Assembly: GCF_041260155.1 (NCBI RefSeq)
Contig: NC_091944.1
Coordinates: 22,555,877-22,619,876, forward strand
Source of the DNA: Ptychodera flava
Taxonomy: Eukaryota; Hemichordata; Enteropneusta; Ptychoderidae
Length of the DNA stretch: 64,000 nt
Reading direction: 5' to 3'
The position numbers were made by a program, and so were the translations under genes. This document shows positions 23,401 to 34,600 of the stretch, in pieces (the stretch's first letter is position 1; each line of letters starts with the position of its first letter). Below the pieces are notes generated by a model. That model saw only the letters and a list, made by a program, of their open reading frames with translations. It did no database searches and had not been told where the DNA came from.

Positions 23401-26400
23401 GATACAACATATAAAATATCCACAACACACAGATCTTTTCAACTTTCTTCTGGTGATAAAAATTTCTGAAAGTTTTCCAAGCTGACCTATAAAATCTGAT
23501 GCAGAGATAGGATTGTGCAATTACTTTCCATTTTGGATTGAGGTTTGACATGATACACGATAGGTATTTTGTAGTAGAATCAGGGAAATGATGATAAATT
23601 TCTGATATCTTGCTTCATCATGACTGGCACTCATGAGACGTAGCATGAATCGCATATCATGAGATGTGCCTATTAATGTTGTGTATGATTAGGCCTAAGA
23701 GTGTCATAGTCCATGGGTTTTTGCAATTCTCACAACCTTCCTAACTTTCCACTCATGTAAAGGTTTTTCTGTAAATAGACATTTTTTTTGCACAGAATTT
23801 ACCTTTTAACCCATTGTGCCCCCATATATCAAATAACTAGTAACAAACGGTAGGGTACAGTTGCAAATTCCTCAAGTTTTAATGTACTTTGAAATACAGA
23901 TATTTTTTGTCAATTTACTTTTAGAAGGTGTTATTCAACACCTATGCATAAAATCTGGAAACAGATCACATCTACGGTGCTTATTGATTTCAGCTGAAAT
24001 TCCTCACGTTTGGATGTCATGGCCTGAATAGAAAATGTGCAGCAAAATTATACCTTGCCACAAAAGAATTACTTTTGTGTATTTGGTTGGTGGACAGATA
24101 GACAAAATACAGACATACACAGGAAAAAACAAAATAACAGGGAAAATACAATATATTGTAAGTTGAGAAACTTCTTTAATTCTGTTCAATGCATTAGTTC
24201 TGATCTTGTATCACTCACCAGTTTGACACCCTTTTTCCTTGCAAGCGGTGAAGCATAATGTGACTCGTACCACTGCCTGAACGGCGTTGAATCAACCTGC
24301 ACGATACAGTTCTTTACAATAGTTTTGGTTCTCACAAGCTCGTTGTTGCTGGCGTTGTAGACAACGTCGATAATACGTGTTTTACGGCTAACCCCTGAAT
24401 ACGGTGAATAGTTGAAAATTAAAAAAAAATAGCGTCAATGACACTGTAGCTCCCATCCTGGACTATTTAGTGTTTGTTCTCTGGTCAGATATTTGAACAT
24501 GTGTGAAAGGGATAAAGTGCATGAAGTGAAAATACTTAAATGAAATGTACTGGAGACAGTGAAATATGTTTAATGTAATTATTCAGAATATAAAATGGAA
24601 AAAATACAGAATTAGATATATCGAATACTGTGATACAACCATTAACTCAACAAGTCATTTACAATGACATAGTCCCCACTTGTAATAGGAGTATTAGTCT
24701 TGATGGGGCAGGAAAATGTGGTCATTAAGAAGTATCACTGGAGTGTATATGTTGAGATCTATGGGCACATAGGTCTATGTCGTTGTTCCCAATTTGAAAC
24801 ACATGAGGCATGTCTAAGTTATGGTTCTAAATCAGGAAAAAAGATCAGACCTCTAGCAGTATTGGCCAGCCAAGAAATACATATGCGCATTATAAATGAG
24901 GTACAAGATGTGACATCTTAAGGTCTAATATCCTATCAAATTGGAGGGTATAGAACTTGTGGTTACTGAAATATGCATATATATGTATAATCAAGTCAAA
25001 GGTCATCGAGGTCACATGGCATTTTGAAAAAAAAATTATATTGCTAATTAATCCCTATATGCCAAAAAATCAGATCTCTAGCTCTATTCGCTTGCCCAGA
25101 ATTAGATGTATACATAATTAATGAGGCAAAGCGTGTGTTGTCATAAGGTCTCCCATCCTACTAAATACAAAGGACATAGCACTTGTGGTTACTTATTTAT
25201 TGACACAAACATATATTTTAGGTAAAGGTCATCGAGGTCACATGACATTTGGTCAAAAATTTCTCTCCTATAGTTATCCCTATATACCAAAAATCAGATA
25301 TCCAGCTCTATTGGCTCGCTCAGAATGAGATATGCGCATAATTATTGAGGTACAGTATGTCATAATGTGGCGTCATAAGGTGTCCAATCATACCAAACAT
25401 GAAGGGTGTAGCACTTGTGGTTACCGAGTTAGGGAAAAATATGTATATTTGAGGTCAAAGGTCAACGAGGTCACGTGACATTTTGTCAAAAAAATTGTAG
25501 TGCTAAGTTATCCCTATATACCAAAAATCAGACCTCTAGCTCTATTTGCTTGCTCAAATTAGATATGCACATAATTAATGAGGTACAATATGTGGCGTCA
25601 TAAGGTGTCCCATCATACCAAATATGAAGGGTGTAGCACTTGTGGTTACTGAGTTATGCACAAATATGTATATTTGAGGTCAAAGGTCACCAAGGTCACG
25701 TGACATTTTGTCAAAGTGTCTGAGATATCTGCGTGAACGGATGGACTCATGGATGGACTCACGGACGGACATGACCCAATCTAAAAGCCCCCTTGACTTT
25801 ATCTTTGGGGACTAAAAACTGTGTAACTGCATCCTTTTTGCAATATGAATACGATGAGAAACTAAATTTTTATTTTTCTTGGCCTTATACATGGGAGTCT
25901 ATGGACTGCCTTATACATGGGAGTCTATGGACTGCCTTTTACATGGGAGTCCATGGACTGCCTTATACATGGGAGTCTATGGACTTCCTTAAACATGGGA
26001 GTCTATGGACTGCCTTATACATGGGAGTCTATGTACTGCCTTATACATGGGAGTCTATGGACTGCCTTATACATGGAAGTCTATGGACTGCCTTATACAT
26101 GGGAGTCTATGGAGGTGAAAACTAAAAAGTCCTCTAACACGGCCAATTTGATCGCATTGTGAAACAAATCGATGTGCATCTGTATGAGGTAGGGTACTAT
26201 CCTTGTACCAAGTTTGAACGAAATCGCTCCAGGCGTCTCTGAGATATCTGCGTGAACGGACGGACGCACGGACGGACGCACACACGCACGCACGCACGCA
26301 CGGACATGACCAAACCTATAAGTCCCCCCGGACGGTGTCCGTGGGGACTAACAAAGACGATCCAAAGGATCACCAAAAGGGCCTTTAACCCTTTGAACCC

Positions 26401-28591
26401 AGTTCGGACAGACATGTCCACATGATTTCATAGGGTACCAGGGGGTCAGGGTGCAAAGGGTTAAAGAAACAGATACCTTTTGGGACATTGTGATGAAAAC
26501 GACAGTGACAGGTGACTTTGACATCAAGAAGTACACACACATGCCTACTGTACAACTTTTGCAACAGACAACTAGTAACTGGCTCTTACTAACTGGCTCT
26601 TTTCTATGTTTCACGTGCTGCAAAACTCCTAAAGATTGCAAGGTCAAGCACATTTACCTTCTGATCCCCAGGACATATTTCCTTGGTCCAGACGAAGAGC
26701 ACGGAATTTCAGATTTCCACCACGGCATCTCACCAAGTGCACTCTCTTGGCGCCAAGCTGAGAAAATCAAGATGTACATAACACGTCAAGTAGACATATT
26801 AAGCATTTTACATATTTTACAGGAGCACTTGGGCTTTCATGTGAACTATGACCATCGCAATAGCGTAGATCGCGATTTCAGGTTTGTTACTAAATATAGC
26901 TGCACGTGCGCGACTTCGGACAAGGCTGCCTGAAATTCGGACAAATGTTGTCGTTGTATGCGCGGCTGTTGTTGTAGCTTGTCCTCAAAACCATAAATTC
27001 ATTCAAATCAGTTTGACTTTTTGAAGCCATTGTAACACTGGCAGGTTATCTTTTCGCTGTTTATGCTGAAAATGCGGACAAATATTAATGTTATACATAA
27101 ATGAGGGAAATGTGACGTCATTTGCGATCAGCGGTATGCCCTCTTGTTAATTATATAGAAACATCTTTTAAATTGACTCTGAAACTGGCCAAATTATTTT
27201 CTTCTCTAACAATGCTCTCAACCATAACAAGCTCTTAATTTCGATGAAGTTAGGGTTGCTGGAAACTGAAAATAGCCAACAGAATTTTGTTTGATAAAAA
27301 AGGTCATCAAAGTTTACTTCATAAGATAGCAAAATACCAAAAAATCGTTGGAGAGAGCAATTTTAAGTTGAAAGCTACAGAAGTGCAGCAAAAATAGAAG
27401 ACGCTCATTTTGTATACAAAAACACTTTACACAGCATACCTGTTATATGTGACATATTTTATACTATCTTCCAAATACAAACGGATTGTACATGGATAAG
27501 TTAGAGTAAGCCTATGTGAATACTTTCAGTAACCTTAGTTACATGACTTTAAGGTATAAAGTTACCTTGGTATTTGCAGCTGGTCTTCCGAGTTCAAACT
27601 TCCTCTTCTTTCTCAGGGGTTTCCTTTTACCTCCTGTTTTACGGCGCTTGTGCCAATTGTCACGCGAAATACCTGTTGAAAGAATAGAAGTATGGAGTCA
27701 TGAAACATTTCCATGGATTAGAATTTGCCTGCACTGGTCTAAAGTGTTGCAGAGTTTCTGAATGCTTGCAAAAAGTGTTGCCGAGTTGCTGAGTAAAACT
27801 AACGTGTGGGATGAAGAATGATGGCTTATGCGACACTTATGAATTTAAAGTCCTAAAGGCTGCATTTTCTCTACACTACACTGGGCAGCTCAAGGGTTTT
27901 ACCCTGTTTATGTTGTCCTCATCGAAAATGGCGATTCATGGTTGGCGAGAGAAGTTGCACATACATGCAACATTCATGTAACATTTGTTGGTAATTGCCA
28001 TTTATGCAAAATTCATGTTTTTCATAAAGTCCGTATTCTGATAAAGAGTGACGCTTGTCACTCATTTTCACATAGGGTGGAATAAACCTTTGACTAGAAT
28101 GGCATCACCCTAGTGTGCCTATCAAGACAAACGACATCAAAACATTGTGTGTATCGTTACAGTATCATCAACTGTATTCCGGGATGGCCGGGATGGAACT
28201 GTATGTACGACCACGAAACTTTCCAGCCCTGGTAAGAGATACAAAATGTCCTCGCTTTGCCTAGGAGATTAAGATGCTGTAGATTCAAGTTAAAGACTGC
28301 ATTTTGGAGACCCCGTCTCCGTAAGAGTAGTACAAAAAGACCGAACTACCAAAGTAGAACCAATGTCAGTCTGCAGTCTGACGGCCAATCCATGAACAAC
28401 ACGGGTGTACCAACCGAGAAGTATGACGAATTAACGCTTAATCATTTGAAAATTACAGTAAGTAACAAGTTGGTACGAATTAATAACTATAGTGTGACCA
28501 TCAAAATGCATGTATGGAAGTGGATGATCCCAAGTAATATGTGATTGCGGTAGATATTTTATTTTGGGTTTTCTGCTCACAACTCACCCAT
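20463..28591 (-). CDS. RPS8: 40S ribosomal protein S8
   Basis: Coding exons on the minus strand: 28591-28588 (only ATGG), 27672-27566, 26757-26658, 24394-24219, 23121-22992, 20572-20463. All introns are GT-AG and phases close, giving 208 residues, the same as human RPS8. Recognisable family blocks: [19 protein letters not shown] at the N-terminus, [70 protein letters not shown], and the C-terminal [18 protein letters not shown] ending KAKKGK. The protein is part of the small ribosomal subunit body in the cytoplasm. A first exon of almost only the start codon is usual for ribosomal protein genes. A pyrimidine tract at 28614-28605 suggests TOP translational control. Intron 5 hosts a snoRNA; introns 3 and 5 hold repeats. 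It shares a short upstream region with TUBGCP5. Confidence 0.97.
20634..20814. repeat. Interspersed repeat X, copy 1 (RPS8 intron 5)
   Basis: Begins with the palindrome TATCACAACTGGAAGTTGTGATA and continues with TTCAACCGGTG, CCGTAAACGACAAAAAGTC and CCGAAAAATGGAGCC. The same order recurs at 21944-22127. Confidence 0.85.
21157..21242. mobile_element. Diverged copy of the 85-bp MITE
   Basis: AGTCTTTCACTACAATGG at the left, CCCATTGTTATCA in the middle and GGGGTGAACAGG at the right match the family seen at 7179 and 39742. The TTAA flanks are worn. Confidence 0.6.
21944..22127. repeat. Interspersed repeat X, copy 2 (RPS8 intron 5)
   Basis: Matches 20634-20814 through CGTAAACGACAAAAAGTC and ATTCCGAAAAATGGAGCC. 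Just before and after it, AGCGCCATTGGCGGTATTTT and AGTGCCATTGGCGCTATTTT occur (about 21900 and 22388), so the full unit may reach about 21890-22430. Confidence 0.8.
22717..22828 (-). ncRNA. Box C/D snoRNA in RPS8 intron 5
   Basis: Read on the minus strand, the parts come in snoRNA order: a 5-bp terminal stem half GGCAG, box C GTGATGA, about 90 nt, then GTCATAGTTACA immediately before box D CTGA, and the closing stem half CTGCC. The 11-nt guide GTCATAGTTAC is an exact complement of GTAACTATGAC, part of a near-universally conserved 28S rRNA segment (recalled, not searched). By the box D + 5 rule the target is the second A of GUAAC, for 2'-O-methylation. It lies in the host intron on the coding strand, as intronic snoRNAs do; vertebrate RPS8 also hosts C/D snoRNAs. 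D' and C' boxes are not clear. Confidence 0.75.
24790..25820. repeat. ~225-bp tandem repeat, four to five copies
   Basis: Units share AATCAGACCTCTAGCTCTAT, CATAATTAATGAGGTAC, GTAGCACTTGTGGTTACTGA and AGGTCAAAGGTCA with CGAGGTCACGTGACATTTTG. The anchors lie at about 24843, 25069, 25285 and 25528. The array ends with GAGATATCTGCGTGAACGGA and GGACATGACC tail sequence, shared with 26190-26352. Confidence 0.8.
25883..26113. repeat. 26-bp minisatellite, about nine copies
   Basis: Unit TTATACATGGGAGTCTATGG plus ACTGCC. Because 26 is not a multiple of three, all frames cycle through the same peptides, which explains the long open frames here. Confidence 0.95.
26190..26352. repeat. Repeat tail with GGAC-rich microsatellite
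   Basis: CTGAGATATCTGCGTGAACG, a run of GGACGCAC and CACG units, GGACATGACCAAACC and a closing GTGTCCGTGGGGACTAA. It matches the tail at 25716-25820, so both are likely ends of one interspersed repeat family. Confidence 0.7.
26399..26460. mobile_element. 62-bp TTAA-flanked MITE
   Basis: CCCTTTGAACCCAG at the left and GGGTGCAAAGGG at the right are inverted matches. TTAA lies exactly outside both ends (26395-26398 and 26461-26464), as for piggyBac-type insertions. It sits in RPS8 intron 3. Confidence 0.75.
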
Positions 28592-28699
28592 GATGGCGGT
28601 GACAGGAAAGAGAGTACTGCAAGGTATTGTGGGTAGTACATTAACAACAAACCACCGAACTCGGGTCAAAGGTTGTATCATTTCTCGACATGGGAAAAC
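28592..28699. promoter_or_regulatory. Shared two-way promoter of RPS8 and TUBGCP5
   Basis: Only 108 bp separate the two start codons, which point away from each other. On the minus strand CTCTCTTTCC (28614-28605) is a TOP-like pyrimidine tract that would begin the RPS8 mRNA about 14 nt before its ATG. The start codon region also reads GATGGCGG on the plus strand, a YY1-type core common at ribosomal protein gene starts. GTATTGTGGGTAGTAC (about 28624-28639) is a candidate shared factor site. No TATA box is seen on either side. Confidence 0.7.
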
Positions 28700-31600
28700 A
28701 TGGCATATTTGGACAAAAAAGTTGATAAGGATACAAGAAGACTGATCAAACATTTGACGGGATTTGAGGTAATTGCATGAAAATATACATGCTTTTGTTC
28801 CACAGAAAGCGCCACCTTAGGGATACATAACAACATTTGGAAACATTTTTGAGAACGCGTCCTGTCATGTACATGTACTCTGAGCAGTCTGTGGCGAATG
28901 AACTTCGAGTTCGAAAGGCGGGACTTTCAAACCTTCTTCTTTGGATCCACCCTCATTTCGGCAGTCGACGATTCAGCAAGTCCAGCATATTTAATGTTCA
29001 GTGTAAGATTTTACAACAGCTGAAGATGAACTGATAAAACCCGTGACTGTACCAAGTGGAAACATTTCTCTCCTCGTCACCCCCCCCCCCCCCTGCACGC
29101 ACCATGGATGTAAAAATCCATGCACGCACACACACTCAGAGGCACATTGATCGTCGCTTTGCGAAGGCTTCGCCATTAAATCATTAAATCTTCACTGTTC
29201 AGACTTCAAACAGGAGAAACCAGAAGTTTGAAGTACTACACACAAAGCCATGTGTTGTATTAAAATGAGTATGAAATGCTTGTATTATATGATCCGTTTC
29301 TAGCTCCATGATTAGAGGGACCGTGGTTTAAAGCCTCAGTATTTGTAACTTTTAACCTTTTTTATGTTCGAAATTACATGTTGTTCTCTTACATCCATCG
29401 TGAAATGTTGTTCAGTAAAGAAATAAGCCAAATTTGTGCTCCTGTAGTGACATACAAACGCTAAATATTGCCCGATCGAGTTGGATTGCCGCACGGGTTT
29501 GTTGACAACTTGTAGGCTGTGCACATGACCGAGAACGCCGATACTGATGACATGATCATCGAGCCTGCAACATTCTCTGGGGCCATGCAATGCCACGCCA
29601 CACTGCCTGGGTAATCGCCCATGGTCGCATGGTCGCCGGGATGGTCGCCGGCTGAATGACCTGCGAATGGTTTTATTTTGTTCTTCTCTGTTCAAATACG
29701 TACTGCCACTGTGTTTCAGAGGATACGGAACTTTGGCAGAGGAGGCTGACATTCTATTCTGGTACAGTGTGCGTTATATACGGATTATTCAAACTGCAGT
29801 CGGCAGTGCACTGATATGCACACCCTGCAGTTGGTCACTCACACAGTTGCGAGTGTAGTGATACGTACCGGCCGCCGCGTACTATGCATAGAATAACTTA
29901 TTCTATGCATAGTACGCGGCGGCCGGTACGTATCACTACACTCGCAACTGTGAGTTTGGCAATGTATGGTAGGCTGTCGAATGCAGTGAACGCGAAGGCC
30001 TTTGGCAGCAAGTAAGGGAACCGTCAGTATTTACGACCTTGGGGTCATTCAAAAATTGAAAGCTAATAAGGAGGTGCTCAAAATGTTTTTCTTTGTCTTA
30101 CTCTGTCCTCAATGAAATAATGATAAGTTGATAAATATATTTTACTCTGAGACAGTTAAATAACAATAAATAAATACTTTAACAGAACAATAAATATCAA
30201 CTAGATGAAGCAAGGCAAAAAAACTACAAGTAGCTGCTACTACTATCAATACTTATTATGAAAGAGAAGATAGTGACGATGAGAATGATATCGTTGTTCA
30301 TGCACTCAACTGCACCAGCGACAGTAAAGATGAGGATCGACAGTGGTGATGATGATGTCACACAGTAGTTTTCTACAGTCGTTACCAGAGGTGAAAGGAG
30401 AGGCTGGGTCATGGAGAAATGTTCTCGACAGATATCACTATAAGTGTACAGGATCTAGGACAAAACTGAACTGTTTTGAATCATCCTTTATATTATCATA
30501 GAAATGTCAATTTATTTGACTTGAGTTCAACAACCATTTGGACATTTAACCATACCATAATGACATTGCTACCCATCCACATTTAACAATACTATATATG
30601 GTCGGAGACTGGTTATTAGGTGAGCTTTTATATCTACGTATTGTTACATGGGCTCAGGTAAGCCAAAATTTCTGTTAGAGAGGGGTTACCCAAAGTCATG
30701 GTTGGCTGGGGTGTGACTCAAAATTTCGGAGTTTCAAATGTAATTCCTCGACCCCCAGGTTGTAAATAATGACGGCTCCCTAAACAGCTGTGAACGCCCG
30801 AGTCAGAACGATCGGGACCAGTATACGCACGGCTGATATCTAAGCGAAAATTTAGAAAAAACAATGGAGCTACTGCTAAGAAATTTACAGACTCTTGGCT
30901 TTTTTGCATCAGTTTTTGAGCTTTTATACTGGTAAAAAGGCATTCTGAATACAGCGGTAAATTTCCTCCCAAACGCGAAAGGCGAACACGCAGGCATTCT
31001 GCAATGGACGCTGTCACTTTACCTTGCTGCAGGCCCCACGCCAATCTCGGCCCGGCCCCGCTGCACTTGTACAGTCTACTACCTCCATGTAGTACAGCCT
31101 TACAGGACTAGTAGCCGGCCAAACGCAAAAAAACAACGCCGCAGTGTAAAATCCGTAGGTCAGAACCATTGATCATAAATTTTCAGAACCAGTGATGTTT
31201 AAAAGTTTTGTATTGATCACTTCATTTAGGTTTATGTGAATGACTTTCTCATCGAGCTGCGTGTATAATTGTCCCGGGCATTGTCCATGCAAATTTGGGG
31301 CCTGCCTTAGCTCCCTCCACAGTCGCTCGAGAGCTATTCAGCTCTGGGACTACAGTACTATTCGCCCCATAGACGAGTGTACATAAGCGAGAAACAACCC
31401 AAGTCTGGAAACAGAATGGCTATAAAAACCACGCCATGTCACATTCCGTGTCCGATTTCACTGTGAAAATTAGCAAGTTCATCTATCATGTAACCGTCGA
31501 TCGTTCCCTAGCATTCTCAAAATTCATACCTGGTACTTAATTTGCTTCAAAAACGCTCGTTTTGTGTGATTTTCGGCCGAATTCGACGGACACATCGCCA

Positions 31601-34600
31601 AAACATAAGCGTGAGCAACATTCCGGTCACCTCTTGGGCACCTCCACTTTACTGACGTTGGCGCCGCCTACCCATGAGGGGTGACTGGAATGTTACTCAC
31701 GCTTATGTTTTGGCGAGGTGTCTCTCGACCTCAGCCGAAAATCACTTGAAAATGAGCATTTTGTAAGCAGATAAAGTATCAGGTATGAATATTTGTGTGA
31801 TTTTAGGCCGAGTTCAGAAGACACCTCGCCAAAACATAAGGCGTGAACAACCTTCCAGTCACCCCTCATGGGTACGCGGCGCTAACGTCAGTAAAGTGGA
31901 GGTGCCCAACGTTCACTGTGAGGTGACCGGAATGTTGCTCACGCTTATGTTTTGGCGATGTGTCCGTCGAATTCGGCCGAAAATCACACAAAACGAGCGT
32001 TTTTGAAGCAAATTAAGTACCAGGTATGAATTTTGAGAATGCTAGGGAACGATCGACGGTTACATGATAGATGAACTTGCTAATTTTCACAGTGAAATCG
32101 GACACGGAATGTGACATGGCGTGGTTTTTATAGCCATTCTGTTTCCAGACTTGGGTTGTTTCTCGCTTATGTACACTCGTCTATGGGGCGAATACTGTAG
32201 TATAGTCCCAGAGCTGAATAGCTCTTGAGCGACTGTGCTCCCTCCGATCGTCTGTAGACTACAGCCAAAATCACAGTCCTAAGCAAATTGTGCAGTTGTG
32301 AAAGTCAGATACATGTATCATGAATTTTATACAAAAATATGTAAACAATACAATCAAACCAAGAAGTAAGTTTGCTGTCGGGCTGGGTACGCAGGGGACG
32401 ACTTTGCAGTGAGGGCGGGATCTCTTGGTGTTCGAACTTCTTCTGGAGCTCCATCGCATCGCAGCTAGCCGATAATTGTACTACTATAGTCCTTGTGAGG
32501 ATTAGATACCCGTTACGTTCGATATTATTTGGAAATACTTTTAAATTTAATAAGTAAGACTTTTGTACTGCATTCAAGATATAATTTTTCCTTTCTGAGC
32601 GTTTTCAATTACGGCAACGATATGCGAAGTTGATAGGCTGTGTTGCCTGCAGCGTAGCCTGGCCGTACACAAAACTTCGTTTGAGTAGACGGAGCAGAAT
32701 CAGTCCCGTCATTTATTATGAACGAAATTTTCATTATACTCCATGATGGAAGAAACGACTAGATCAATGATTACAATGGTGAAGTGTTGAATTTTATTCA
32801 TATATGTTTTTTTCTCTCTCAATTCATTCACCAAACTTGATCTCCGTAGGCCTACCGCCGGTCACAGCGTGCAATGCAGTGCATGAACCTCACAATCGAC
32901 TGCCTCCGTCGTTAGTTTAGCTGTTCAAGACGTTTGTTTGCACGGCTCATTATAGTCGGAACAATCTGTTAACACTTACATATTTATATCTTTCCGGTAT
33001 TTCACCCAACTTTCGCGCGTTTTTGCTGAGTCTCCAGTTTCGAAGGACCAGACCTTTTCGAAGAGCGTAAGTTTCTATGGACACCACAGTAAACTTGCGT
33101 AGATGTGGTTGAGCATGCGCAATGGTGTGATTACGTTTCATTTCGTGTGTCAACAAAGCCTTACTTCTGGTCCGGACAAGAAGTCATTTTTCACTCCTTT
33201 TACTGTGCTGGGCATGCAAACCATGCGATTCAGTATTAATTATGGTCTACTTTCACAAACTGAGATGTCATTTTGATCAAAAATATGAAAAAAATTGTTA
33301 AAAGTTACAAATACTGGGGCTTTAACATTTAATCATTTCGTCATAGGGCTACGCCGTGTTGATATATAATCATGCATTTGGACTCACAATCCACTATTAT
33401 GATTTTGTTTTATTGCAGGAAGACAGTGAAAACTTTCAAACATCAGTGCAGTTTGCACTGTCAAATTTCCGCTTTCATCGCTTTCTGAATGTAGATAGTC
33501 ACAAGCTCGATAGAACAATAGATGGGTAAGTAGCAATCCACCAAAGTCTGACCCTGACCGCTTATAACACTTTAAGTTTAACCTTTTGACCCCTGACTGT
33601 CTGGTAACCCATAAAGATTAAAGGTTTGACCCTTACCGCCTACAAAATGTGGAGATTGTCATACATGTAGAACAGGATGACCACTGACCAGGATTAAACC
33701 TTTTCCTGCCAAGTCCATATTTCACCATCAGGTCAAGATGGTTAAAATTAATGAAACACAACATATTTCATATACCGGTATTGTATTTTAACATAATAAT
33801 GTACTTTTGAAGGCTGTTGAAAACATAAATACTGTAAACTTGATTTTTTTTGGACTAAAGATGCTATACAGACCAAGCCAAGTGAGTGAAAATACGTCAT
33901 GTTTTGACTCAATACCACTTTTTACTGACTTAGCTGATGGGGAAGTGATACTGTCTGGCAGGAAAAGGGTTAATCTTACACAGGAACTTCCCCTATAAAA
34001 GCCGGATTATCGTAAATCTATGCAAATGTATTAAAAAGTTGCCATGCTACTGATGGGACGTGCCGTGTTTGGTCCCGGAATCCCATAATTTTGTCATGTT
34101 TCAAGTGTTCATTGTCATTGAATCTTGCTTGCATACATGTATGATGTCTGTGAATATACAGCGACTGAACCTGAGTCGAAAATAATTGAAAAAATGTTCC
34201 ATATTTTGTTTGAGAGCGTTGCATATGTTTCAAAATGTGTTCCCTGTACGACCATTTGACCCCATTTGCATAAGTCACAAAAGTGCCCATCATGATTATT
34301 CAAATTTCTCATACAGTCAAAGCCATGTTATGAGAATTAAAAAATTCCCACCCAGTGTATGCAAATGGCTGCGTCCCCTATTGTGCACCCACGGTTCTGT
34401 AACTTTCTGTTTAAAAGCTCTCATCACACCAATCCCAGTCTACCGTTTTTGACACTGTAATTCAGTGAAAGATTGTGAGTAAAGTACCCAAAAGTCATTT
34501 ATCTCATGCTTTCTCAGAGGTTCATATGAATCATAATAAAGTAAAGTCTTAGAGTGTGTGCATGACTATTTACCCTCTTGCCCTCTGGAATCTTCTTTAG

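Noticed and set aside
23580-23625. Possible second snoRNA in RPS8 intron 4 (ATGATGA and CTGA on the minus strand)
   Set aside because: The boxes are only about 40 nt apart and no terminal stem forms.
25793-26125. Repetitive open frame of [12 protein letters not shown] type
   Set aside because: It comes from the 26-bp minisatellite, which is open in every frame.
26451-26933. 160-codon plus-strand open frame
   Set aside because: It is antisense to RPS8 exon 3 (26658-26757) and has no domain of its own.
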